Assembly: GCA_023392185.1 (NCBI GenBank)
Contig: JAEVZP010000068.1
Coordinates: forward strand, 1-21,496
Direction: 5' to 3'
DNA from: Bacteroidota bacterium
GTDB lineage: Bacteria; Bacteroidota; Bacteroidia; Chitinophagales; Chitinophagaceae
Length of the DNA: 21,496 nucleotides
In this document: positions 1 through 6,965 of the stretch, in pieces
Layout: every line of letters starts with the position of its first letter
Position numbering within the stretch: the first letter of the stretch is position 1
Position numbers and translations under genes: made by a program
Notes under the pieces: generated by a model
Database searches by the model: none
What the model saw: the letters and a program-made list of their open reading frames with translations, nothing else
What the model was told of the DNA's origin: nothing

Positions 1-2
1 CA

Positions 3-293
3 CACGGCGAGGCGATCAATATTCCGGAGTTTAAAACCAACGCTGCCGCCGAACTCTCCAGGGGCTACCCCGGCGTATATGGAAATGGCATGATGCCCTT
101 TAAAATCACCGTTACCCAATCCGGCGAAACCCTGACGATGCAGGCTACCGGTCAGGGCGCTTTTCCGCTGGAAAAAGTGTCGGGCGAGCAGTATCAGTTT
201 ACACCCGCCGGTATTCAGGTAGAATTTCTACCCGCTGAAAATGCTTTTATCCTCAAGCAGGGCGGCGGTTCGTTCCGGTTTGAGAAGGAGTAG
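3..293 (+). CDS. C-terminal fragment, DUF3471-like domain of a probable serine hydrolase (5' end outside window)
   Basis: The reading frame is open from the first bases of the window and ends with TAG at 291-293, so this is the last 96 residues of a longer protein. The ATG codons near 90 are internal: the frame before them continues with a coherent sequence (IPEFKTNAAAELSRGYPGVY). The visible part is a compact beta-rich tail with the pattern GxYG...ITVTQSGETL..QATGQG..PLEKVS....F...GI.VEF....NAFILKQGG..F.F. This resembles the lipocalin-like DUF3471 tail found after beta-lactamase-type serine hydrolases and some other secreted hydrolases. No catalytic residues lie inside the window, so the enzyme class is an inference. 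No terminator hairpin is evident after the stop. Confidence 0.5.
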   Translation, partial: HGEAINIPEFKTNAAAELSRGYPGVYGNGMMPFKITVTQSGETLTMQATGQGAFPLEKVSGEQYQFTPAGIQVEFLPAENAFILKQGGGSFRFEKE

Positions 294-457
294 AAGAGGT
301 CAGGAGTTAGATTTTTTTACAGATTCCAATTGATCCACTTTACGGGAATCCAACGTTTTGAGGGTTGTTATCTCAAACAAGCGGAACGCATAATGCTGAT
401 TCCAAAATGCGGGGAAATGATTCGCATCCTCCGGGGACTGATCAGGTCTCTGGAGAA

Positions 458-517
458 CAAACCAGAACCCTGTACCCTAAATCCTGATACCAAATCCTAA
501 TACCTAATCCCTTATTT
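458..517. repeat. Degenerate C/A/T-rich repeat tract upstream of pgk
   Basis: The roughly 60 bases before the pgk start are poor in G and made of imperfect units around the words CCCTAA, AATCCTGATACC, AAATCCTAATACC and TAATCCC. The units vary in length, so this is a degenerate low-complexity tract and not a clean tandem array. The rest of the 294-529 gap holds a short inverted repeat (TTTGAG at 357-362 with CTCAAA at 372-377). I saw no convincing TAnnTTTG promoter box in the gap. Confidence 0.4.
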
Positions 518-529
518 TCGCCTTCTCTT

Positions 530-1738
530 ATGAAATCCTTTTCCGACCATTCTTTTTCGGGCAAAAAAGCCCTGGTACGTGTAGACTTCAACGTACCCCT
601 CAAAGGCGGCGTTGTAACCGACGACACCCGCATCCGCGCTGCCCTGCCTACCATCCAGAAAATTCTGGACGACGGCGGCAGCGTCATCCTGATGAGCCAC
701 CTGGGCCGGCCGTATAAAGACATGGAACGAAAGCCGGAAAAAACGCTGGCCGATTTCTCCCTGCAGCCCGTAGCGAGGCACCTGAGCCAGCTTTTAGGCC
801 AAGATGTCCTTTTTGCCACCAGCGAAGAAGCCGCCGAAAAAGCCGCTGCGCTGCAACCCGGACAAATTTTGCTGCTGGAAAACCTGCGCTATCACAACGA
901 AGAGGAAAAAGGCGACCAAGCTTTTGCCGAAAAGCTCTCCCAGCTGGGTGATATTTATGTAAACGACGCCTTCGGCACGGCCCACCGCGCGCACGCGTCC
1001 ACAGCGGTCATCGCCGGTTATTTCCCGGCGGGCAGCAAAACCTTTGGTACGGTGATGGAGGGCGAAGTGAAAGCAGCGCGTCAGGTAATGGAAGCGGCTG
1101 AAAAGCCTTTTACCGCGATCATCGGCGGCGCCAAAGTGTCAGACAAAATTCTGATTATCGAAAACCTGCTGGAGCGCGCGACCGACATTATCATCGGCGG
1201 CGGCATGGCCTATACATTTTTCAAGGCGCAGGGCGGTCATATCGGCACCTCGCTGTGTGAAAACGACCGGCTCGACGCGGCCCGCGAGCTGCTGCAGAAA
1301 GCAGAAGCCAAAGGCGTGTGCATCCACCTGCCGCCGGATTCCATCATTGCCGATCAGTTTTCCAACGACGCAACTGTTTCCTCGGCCCGCAACACCGAGA
1401 TTCCCGACGGCTGGATGGGCCTCGACATTGGCCCGCTTTCGGTGGATGTTTTCCGGAAAGTGATTCTGAACAGTAAAACCATCTTGTGGAACGGCCCTAT
1501 GGGCGTTTTTGAGATGGATAAGTTCCAGAACGGCACCAGGTGCATCGCCGAAGCAGTAGCCGAGGCGACGGAGGCCGGCGCTTTTTCGCTCGTAGGCGGC
1601 GGCGACTCGGTAGCGGCAGTCAATAAATTCCACCTCGCCGACAAAGTCAGCTACGTAAGCACCGGGGGCGGCGCACTGCTGGAGTTTTTTGAAGGAAAGG
1701 ATTTGCCGGGCATTAAAGCCGTGATGCAGGAAGGATAA
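530..1738 (+). CDS. pgk: Phosphoglycerate kinase
   Basis: This cytosolic glycolytic enzyme transfers phosphate between 1,3-bisphosphoglycerate and ADP, giving 3-phosphoglycerate and ATP. The 402-residue length is typical of bacterial Pgk. The N-terminal substrate-binding half has RVDFNVPL (17-24), SHLGRP (56-61), ENLRYHNEEEKGD near 117-129 and DAFGTAHRAHAST. The C-terminal nucleotide-binding half has GGAKVSDK, GGGMAYTFF, WNGPMGVFE, GGGDSVAAV and a final STGGGALLEFFEGKDLPG. The ATG at 530 lies directly before the conserved N-terminus and no purine-rich Shine-Dalgarno is present, as is usual in Bacteroidota. A hairpin terminator follows, so the gene is probably monocistronic. One copy of the TTTCCGGAAA palindrome lies inside it (FRK at residues 308-310) and another 15 bases after the stop. 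Confidence 0.98.
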   Translation: MKSFSDHSFSGKKALVRVDFNVPLKGGVVTDDTRIRAALPTIQKILDDGGSVILMSHLGRPYKDMERKPEKTLADFSLQPVARHLSQLLGQDVLFATSEEAAEKAAALQPGQILLLENLRYHNEEEKGDQAFAEKLSQLGDIYVNDAFGTAHRAHASTAVIAGYFPAGSKTFGTVMEGEVKAARQVMEAAEKPFTAIIGGAKVSDKILIIENLLERATDIIIGGGMAYTFFKAQGGHIGTSLCENDRLDAARELLQKAEAKGVCIHLPPDSIIADQFSNDATVSSARNTEIPDGWMGLDIGPLSVDVFRKVILNSKTILWNGPMGVFEMDKFQNGTRCIAEAVAEATEAGAFSLVGGGDSVAAVNKFHLADKVSYVSTGGGALLEFFEGKDLPGIKAVMQEG

Positions 1739-1788
1739 AAAAAGAGACTTTTTTCCGGAAATTTTTTTGGGGACAATCACAGTTAACC

Positions 1789-1817
1789 GGCCCGGAGCAG
1801 TTGCTTCGGGCCCTTTT
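1789..1817 (+). terminator. Rho-independent terminator of pgk
   Basis: GGCCCGGAGC (1789-1798) pairs with GCTTCGGGCC (1803-1812), forming a 10-bp GC-rich stem with one G-U pair and a four-base AGTT loop. A short T-rich tail (CTTTTG) follows. It lies about 50 bases after the pgk stop. Confidence 0.75.
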
Positions 1818-1912
1818 GTGGGTTATATTTTCCGGAAAAATCCTCAAAAATTCTATAAGAAAAGGCAGCAGAAAGGCGCAGACCCTTTGCTTGTCGTAAT
1901 TTGGTAGGCGAG

Positions 1913-3184
1913 ATGAGAAAAATCTTTTTACTGGTGGCACTGGTGCTCGGTTTGGGAATGCCTTCTGCTTTTGCCGACCGGATTTACATTCCGATGGATG
2001 CTGAAAATCAGACCGCTCACCTAAAGGCCTATGGCGTGGCCTACGCCGCGCTGGCCACGGGAACCGAAGTGGACTGGCTTTTAAATTATGACGGCGGCGC
2101 TTTTGCCATGCTCGAATCGCCGGCATTGGAGCGGCTTTGCAAGCTGCGCGGCGTGCGTTACGAGGTGATTGGCGAAGCCCGCTACAATGGTATTGTTTCC
2201 CGGATTGCCAACCCGGATTTCAACGGGGATGTGGTGCGACTGCAAAAACCGCCGCGCATTGCGGTGTATACGCCCGGTGGCAAGCAGCCGTGGGACGACG
2301 CCGTGACGCTGGTACTCACCTATGCCGAGATTCCCTTTGATAAGCTCTATGACGACGAACTGCTGGCCGACAAGTTGCATGAATATGACTGGCTGCACCT
2401 CCACCATGAAGATTTTACGGGGCAATACGGCAAGTTCTGGGCGCAGTTTCGTGGCGCAGCCTGGTATCAGGAGGAAGTCCGGATGGCAGAGGCCCAAGCG
2501 GCCAGGCATGGTTTCCGGAAAGTAAGTCAGCTGAAGCTGGCCGTAGCGAAGAAAATCCGGGATTTTGTGGCCGGCGGCGGCTATCTGTTTGCCATGTGCT
2601 CGGCCACTGACAGCTATGACATTGCCCTTTCGGCACAAAACACCGACATCTGCGAAGTGCCTTTTGATGGCGATCCCATGGCACCCGACGCACAGCAAAA
2701 GCTGGATTTCACCCAGACCTTTGCTTTCAAGGACTTTCAGCTGGTGGTAAATCCCTATGAGTATGAGTTTTCGAGTATCGACAATACGCACGCCCGCGGT
2801 GGGCGCATTCCGATGAACACGGATTATTTTACACTGTTTACGTTCAGCGCCAAATTCGACCCCGTGCCGACGATGCTCTGCCAGAATCATACCACAACGA
2901 TCAAAGGCTTTATGGGGCAGACGACGGCTTTCAAAAAAGAGGTTTTAAAACAAAACGTGCTGGTGATGGGCGAGCTGAAGCCGGCCAACGAGGCGCGCTA
3001 TATCCATGGGGAATTCGGCAAAGGCACTTTTACGTTTTACGGCGGCCACGATCCGGAAGATTACCAGCATCAGGTGGGCGACCCACCAACCGACCTGTCG
3101 CTGCACCCCACCTCACCCGGCTACCGGCTCATCCTGAACAACGTGCTTTTTCCGGCGGCCAAGAAGAAACCCCGGAAGACATAG
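1913..3184 (+). CDS. Secreted conserved Bacteroidota protein of the family often named 'asparagine synthetase B'
   Basis: The frame can open at a TTG at 1901, but the ATG at 1913 gives a clean signal peptide (MRKIFLLVALVLGLGMPSAFA, cleavage after AFA at 19-21), so I use it (423 residues). The mature protein contains IYIPMDAENQTAHLKAYG, EVDWLLNYDGG, PWDDAVTLVLTYAEIPFD, WLHLHHEDFTGQYGKFW, FVAGGGYLFAMCSATDSYD (219-235), MGQTTAFKK and FTFYGGHDPEDYQH (373-386). I recognise these as a family conserved in this phylum and carried in databases under the name asparagine synthetase B. I see neither the N-terminal Cys amidotransferase domain nor the ATP-binding SGGxDS motif of AsnB, so that name is not supported. 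The AMCSA turn (Cys229) after a hydrophobic strand and the late GHDPE resemble a class I amidotransferase/ThuA-like fold (inference). DUF488 follows 44 bases later and is probably co-transcribed. Confidence 0.75.
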   Translation: MRKIFLLVALVLGLGMPSAFADRIYIPMDAENQTAHLKAYGVAYAALATGTEVDWLLNYDGGAFAMLESPALERLCKLRGVRYEVIGEARYNGIVSRIANPDFNGDVVRLQKPPRIAVYTPGGKQPWDDAVTLVLTYAEIPFDKLYDDELLADKLHEYDWLHLHHEDFTGQYGKFWAQFRGAAWYQEEVRMAEAQAARHGFRKVSQLKLAVAKKIRDFVAGGGYLFAMCSATDSYDIALSAQNTDICEVPFDGDPMAPDAQQKLDFTQTFAFKDFQLVVNPYEYEFSSIDNTHARGGRIPMNTDYFTLFTFSAKFDPVPTMLCQNHTTTIKGFMGQTTAFKKEVLKQNVLVMGELKPANEARYIHGEFGKGTFTFYGGHDPEDYQHQVGDPPTDLSLHPTSPGYRLILNNVLFPAAKKKPRKT

Positions 3185-3228
3185 GCAACTATAGGCTGCT
3201 GGCAGGTATTTTTTGGCTTTTGCCCGAC

Positions 3229-3789
3229 ATGCCGCACTCCGCTTCTCCAGCCACAACCCATGAACCCACAATCTACACGATCGGCCACTCCACACATCCC
3301 TGGGAGGAATTTGTAGAGCTGCTGCATTCGTTTGATATCAGGGTTTTGGTGGACGTGCGCCGGCTGCCCGGCTCCCGGAAATTTCCGCAGTTCGATCAAG
3401 AAAATATGGCGCCGGCGCTGCAAGCGGAAGGCATCCGGTATGTGCATCTGACGGCACTCGGCGGCAAGCGCAAACCGCATCCGGATTCCAGCAATACGCG
3501 CTGGCGCAATGCTTCTTTCCGGGCATACGCCGATTATATGGAAACGGTGGCTTTCCGGGAAGGGATAGCAGCATTGGAAAACCTTGCCCGGCAGCAGACC
3601 GTTGCGTTTATGTGTTCGGAAGCAGTCTGGTGGCGTTGTCACCGCTCCATGATTGCTGATTTTCTCAAAGCCAGAGATTGGAAGGTGATGCATATTATGG
3701 GCATTGGAAAAGCACAGCTCCACCCTTATACGGCTCCGGCTGTAGTAAGCAATGGCAAAGTGTCTTACAGAGAAGATGCGGGCGGTTAG
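3229..3789 (+). CDS. DUF488 family protein
   Basis: The protein has 186 residues from the ATG at 3229; a TTG at 3220 is a weaker alternative start. The family pattern is clear along the whole length: IYTIGHSTH near the N-terminus, LVDVRRLPGSRKFPQFD, GIRYVHLTALGGKRKP, NTRWRNASFRAYADYM, VAFMCSEAVWWRCHRSMIADFL and a C-terminal HP.TAPAVVSNGKVSY. The absolutely conserved features are the DVR..P.S segment and the MCSE...WRCHR segment with its Cys, Glu and His. The biochemical function of DUF488 is not established; the fold is a small cytosolic alpha/beta domain. The gene lies 44 bases downstream of the secreted protein gene in the same direction. An AT-rich gap of 169 bases follows. Confidence 0.9.
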   Translation: MPHSASPATTHEPTIYTIGHSTHPWEEFVELLHSFDIRVLVDVRRLPGSRKFPQFDQENMAPALQAEGIRYVHLTALGGKRKPHPDSSNTRWRNASFRAYADYMETVAFREGIAALENLARQQTVAFMCSEAVWWRCHRSMIADFLKARDWKVMHIMGIGKAQLHPYTAPAVVSNGKVSYREDAGG

Positions 3790-3958
3790 AAGGGGACTGC
3801 CGGCACTGTTCCAGCCGCTGCGCTTAACCGGACCGGACAGTTCGCCCTGTATGAAGTAAAGGAATCTACCCTAATTTACATAATAAATATTACAGTAAAA
3901 ATATTACCCCGCCTGGCATTATTTTCAGTACTTTTCTATTTCCGGAAATATTGAACTT

Positions 3959-5089
3959 ATGTCTCAGCAGCAAAACAGCCCGTCGGCCAACAGACGCCGC
4001 ATCACCGCCGCCCGGCTGGCCAAACTCAAAGACGACCCAAAAGCTACGGCTGCCATTGCCGACCTGATTTATTACACGGATTCCCAACCCGGCATCCGGC
4101 GCGAAAAGACAGCTGACGGTTTCCGGTATTTCAGGGGTCAAAAGGAGATTTCCAGCCCTTCCACGCTTACGCGTATCCAAAAACTGGCCATTCCACCCGC
4201 CTGGGACGATGTTTGGATCTGCCCGCAAGCCAACGGACACCTGCAAGCCACCGGCATCGATGCCCGGGGGCGCAAGCAATACCGGTATCATCCGCGCTGG
4301 AATACTCTGCGCAACAACACGAAGTTTCACCACCTGCTGCAATTTGGTAATGCGCTCCCCACCCTGCGGCAAAAACTGCAACACGATCTTTCGCTGTCCG
4401 GCATTCCGAAAGAAAAGCTTCTGGCTTCGCTGGTCGAAATCATGCAGCTAACCGGCATTCGGGTGGGTAATGATGCGTATGAAAAAATCTATGGGTCCTT
4501 TGGCCTCACGACCCTTAAAAACCGGCATGTGAAGCGCAACGGCACCCGACTTACTTTTTCATTCAAAGGCAAAAAAGGGGTTTATCAGAATGTAGAGCTG
4601 AAGTCGCGGCGTTTGTCGGCGATTATCCAGAAATGCCTCGAGATTCCGGGAAAAGAGCTTTTCCAGTATCTGGATGAAGACGGTGCCCGACACAGTATCG
4701 ATTCCGGTGCGGTGAATCAATATATCCGGGAGGCTGCCGGGGGGCATTTTACAGCCAAGGATTTCCGGACCTGGCAGGGCACGCTCCAGGCGCTCAGCAG
4801 TTTCCGGGAACAAGGTTGCTGTGAAGATGAAAAGGAAGTCAAAAAGCGGGTGAACACCATGCTCGAAACGGTGGCTCAAAAGCTGGGCAACACCACTACT
4901 GTTTGCCGGAAATACTATGTCCACCCGCTGCTGATTGAGTTATACAGCAACGGAAAACTGGCCCGGTATCTGGAGTCCGAACCGCAAAAAATTCCGGAAT
5001 CCAAGGCCGAAACAAAACTTTCGCCTGACGAAACACTTCTGCTTTCTATTTTGGAAAAAGGCGCGGCACCGATCGTTCTGGAAGATTAA
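3959..5089 (+). CDS. DNA topoisomerase IB (poxvirus-like type)
   Basis: This enzyme relaxes supercoiled DNA by nicking one strand through a 3'-phosphotyrosine intermediate, without ATP. The 376-residue length fits the bacterial group. The N-terminal domain carries GFRYF, IPPAWDDVWICP (78-89) and GHLQATGIDARGRKQYRYHP (93-112). The catalytic domain has LTGIRVGNDAYE (Arg168), the SFKGKKGV beta-hairpin with the catalytic Lys near 203-206, TAKDFRTWQGT (Arg270) and LGNTTTVCRKYYVHP, where Tyr320 is the likely nucleophile. At the position of the viral active-site His (nine before the Tyr) there is Asn311, as in the Deinococcus enzyme. The gene is convergent with rsmG across 23 bases. A TTTCCGGAAA copy ends 11 bases before the ATG. 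Confidence 0.95.
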   Translation: MSQQQNSPSANRRRITAARLAKLKDDPKATAAIADLIYYTDSQPGIRREKTADGFRYFRGQKEISSPSTLTRIQKLAIPPAWDDVWICPQANGHLQATGIDARGRKQYRYHPRWNTLRNNTKFHHLLQFGNALPTLRQKLQHDLSLSGIPKEKLLASLVEIMQLTGIRVGNDAYEKIYGSFGLTTLKNRHVKRNGTRLTFSFKGKKGVYQNVELKSRRLSAIIQKCLEIPGKELFQYLDEDGARHSIDSGAVNQYIREAAGGHFTAKDFRTWQGTLQALSSFREQGCCEDEKEVKKRVNTMLETVAQKLGNTTTVCRKYYVHPLLIELYSNGKLARYLESEPQKIPESKAETKLSPDETLLLSILEKGAAPIVLED

Positions 5090-5112
5090 ATGGGTTTTTC
5101 GAGACTGTATTC

Positions 5113-5739
5113 TTAACGCGGCACATACACCAGGACCTTGTCTTCAAAGGCTTCCTGATCAAACACTTTTGGCAAGGGCAAAACACGGGGTTTCACGCCG
5201 CTTTCCGCAAACTCCTGTGCCAGGTCACCACCTTTCAGGCAGATCAGTCCATTCCCATATTCAGCGCTGTTGCGTCCTACCCGAAGATGCGGCTTGGCCC
5301 AGCGCCAAAGTGTGCCGAGCGGCGCAACGGCGCGCGAAACGGCAAAGTCGAAGGGTGGCTGTTTCAGGTCTTCGACGCGGGTATGAAAAGCCGTTACATT
5401 CTCTAAATCAATGGCTTCGGCGACTGCTTCCACCACCTTAATTTTCTTTCCGATACTGTCGGCCAACACAAACTTAACTTCCGGAAAAAAGATCGCCAGC
5501 GGGATTCCCGGAAAGCCCCCACCCGTTCCGATGTCAAGCACACGCGCGCCCGGATTGAAACTGCACACGGCGGCAATAGCGAGGGAATGCAGCACATGGC
5601 GCTCGTAGAAATTATCCATGTCTTTCCGGGAAATGACATTAATCTTTTCATTCCATTCGCGGTACAGCGGCCCAAGCGCAGCCAGTTGTTCTTGTTGGCG
5701 GGGAGTAAAATCATCGAAGTATTGCTCGATTACGTCCAT
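5113..5739 (-). CDS. rsmG: 16S rRNA (guanine-527-N7)-methyltransferase RsmG
   Basis: RsmG (GidB) uses S-adenosylmethionine to methylate G527 of 16S rRNA in the small ribosomal subunit. The 208-residue length fits. Visible family motifs are NEKINVISRKD (30-40), ERHVLHSLAIA, the SAM-binding loop VLDIGTGGGFPGIPLAI (67-83), LADSIGKKIKVV (92-103), and the SRAVAPL segment with the conserved Arg. The ATG at 5739 lies inside the end of the upstream glycosyltransferase gene: the two overlap by 10 bases, so translation is probably coupled. The pairing with a glycosyltransferase is positional and no functional link follows from it. Confidence 0.95.
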   Translation of the reverse strand: MDVIEQYFDDFTPRQQEQLAALGPLYREWNEKINVISRKDMDNFYERHVLHSLAIAAVCSFNPGARVLDIGTGGGFPGIPLAIFFPEVKFVLADSIGKKIKVVEAVAEAIDLENVTAFHTRVEDLKQPPFDFAVSRAVAPLGTLWRWAKPHLRVGRNSAEYGNGLICLKGGDLAQEFAESGVKPRVLPLPKVFDQEAFEDKVLVYVPR

Positions 5740-6839
5740 TGGTCTTTGTTTTTCCAGAAAATATAAGGTGCAAAGAAAAGCGGGTACAAGGCAAAGATGA
5801 GATCGAAGCCCAAAGGAAAAAATTTGGGGAACGACGCTCCGTGCTGCCGGGCATTCCGGCGAAAGAAGAGAGCGAACACCAGCAAGCGCACCAGCAACAG
5901 CCCGGCAGCGGCTACCGTCCAGCCGGTATTACAAATCAACAAAAAAGGCAACAGACCCCAGCTTAAGAGATGCGAGCCGCTCCAGGCAGCGAGGAAAAGT
6001 TTTGGCAGCAGCCGGTAATATTTTCCGGTACTCAAATGCCGCTGCTTTTGCCGGCGGTAAGATTTCCAGTCGTGCTTTGCCGGACTGTACATAAAGGTTT
6101 CGGCAGCATCCACAACAGCAGTATTGCTGCGGGTAGCGCAGATGCGCATCAGCATATCATCATCGCCGGAAAGGGTTTTCTGCCAAAGCGGATGCTGCGT
6201 GGCTCGAACAAAGGTTTTTTTCAGAACGCAGAGGTTGCGCCCAACGGCCATATAAACAAGTCCGAAGCTGTAAGCGGCCTTCACCTGCAAAAAGCTCCAG
6301 AGGGTTTCAGCGCGGATAAAGGCATTGAGAAAACCCGGCGCTTTTTCATAAGGGCCATATCCAACAACGATTTCGGTTTCGGGACGCATTGCGCTCACCA
6401 TTCCCCGAATCCAGAATGGCGAAGCGGGCAGGCAGTCGGCGTCGGTAAAAAGCAGCAGATCGTGTTTCGACAATGCAACACCAGCCTGTAGGGCACCCTT
6501 CTTGCCTCGAAAAGGCTTTTCTTCCGCCTGGATTTTCCGGAAAAAAAGGTTTGAAAAGCGCTTCTGCAAGCCTTCGAGTATGGCTATCGTTTCGTCCCCG
6601 GAGCCGTCATCAATCACTACCACTTCAAAATGCGGATACTGCTGCTCCAGAATACAAGGCAATCGTTCCCGGAGATTATGAGCTTCATTGCGCGCACAGA
6701 TCACCACCGAAACCGGCGGCGTATCGACACTCTTATTTCCGGAAAAAACATTCCGGAGCGCCCGCACACCGAGCCCTAAGAACAAAAGCTGTAACCCACC
6801 GGCCAGAACCGCTATAACCGCCAGAAGGGTGCACCACAT
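5730..6839 (-). CDS. Membrane-anchored family 2 glycosyltransferase
   Basis: The protein has 369 residues. An N-terminal membrane segment (about 3-25) is followed by a GT-A domain: VSVVICARNEAHNLRERL (43-60), VVVIDDGSGDET (73-84), KKGALQAG (113-120), LLFTDADC with the metal-binding DAD at 133-135, a GDDD acidic motif (225-228) at the acceptor side, and RRQKQRH (262-268) in the place of the QxxRW motif of processive synthases. Two or three hydrophobic segments (about 282-325 and 340-362) close the protein. This architecture, with sugar transfer at the cytoplasmic membrane face, is common for lipid- or polysaccharide-modifying GT2 enzymes; donor and acceptor cannot be read from the sequence. 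Its 3' end overlaps rsmG by 10 bases. Confidence 0.88.
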   Translation of the reverse strand: MWCTLLAVIAVLAGGLQLLFLGLGVRALRNVFSGNKSVDTPPVSVVICARNEAHNLRERLPCILEQQYPHFEVVVIDDGSGDETIAILEGLQKRFSNLFFRKIQAEEKPFRGKKGALQAGVALSKHDLLLFTDADCLPASPFWIRGMVSAMRPETEIVVGYGPYEKAPGFLNAFIRAETLWSFLQVKAAYSFGLVYMAVGRNLCVLKKTFVRATQHPLWQKTLSGDDDMLMRICATRSNTAVVDAAETFMYSPAKHDWKSYRRQKQRHLSTGKYYRLLPKLFLAAWSGSHLLSWGLLPFLLICNTGWTVAAAGLLLVRLLVFALFFRRNARQHGASFPKFFPLGFDLIFALYPLFFAPYIFWKNKDQWT

Positions 6840-6920
6840 GGCGGCGAAGGTACGGGCAGCGCAACGGTGTGTTCCGCCTGGATAAGAGCGGTTCTGACAC
6901 TTTTGCCTACAATTACAGGA

Positions 6921-6965
6921 GACTTGTCAAGTCAAACAGCTTCCGTACGAGAGACTTGACAAGTC
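6921..6965. repeat. Paired 13-bp inverted repeat at the miaB 3' end
   Basis: GACTTGTCAAGTC (6921-6933) and GACTTGACAAGTC (6953-6965) are exact reverse complements of each other, separated by 19 bases. Each arm is also an odd palindrome in itself (GACTTG, central base, CAAGTC). The right arm runs into the miaB stop codon (TCA on the plus strand at 6964-6966). The structure could work as a terminator for miaB, but no T-run follows on the minus strand. It could also be a REP-type or two-site protein-binding element. Confidence 0.7.

Noticed and set aside
1139..1780. Open frame of 213 codons antisense to pgk
   Set aside because: Pgk is intact on the other strand and the antisense translation is low in recognisable structure.
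2081..2890. Open frame of 269 codons on the minus strand
   Set aside because: It is antisense to the well-conserved secreted protein at 1913-3184 and shows no family signature.
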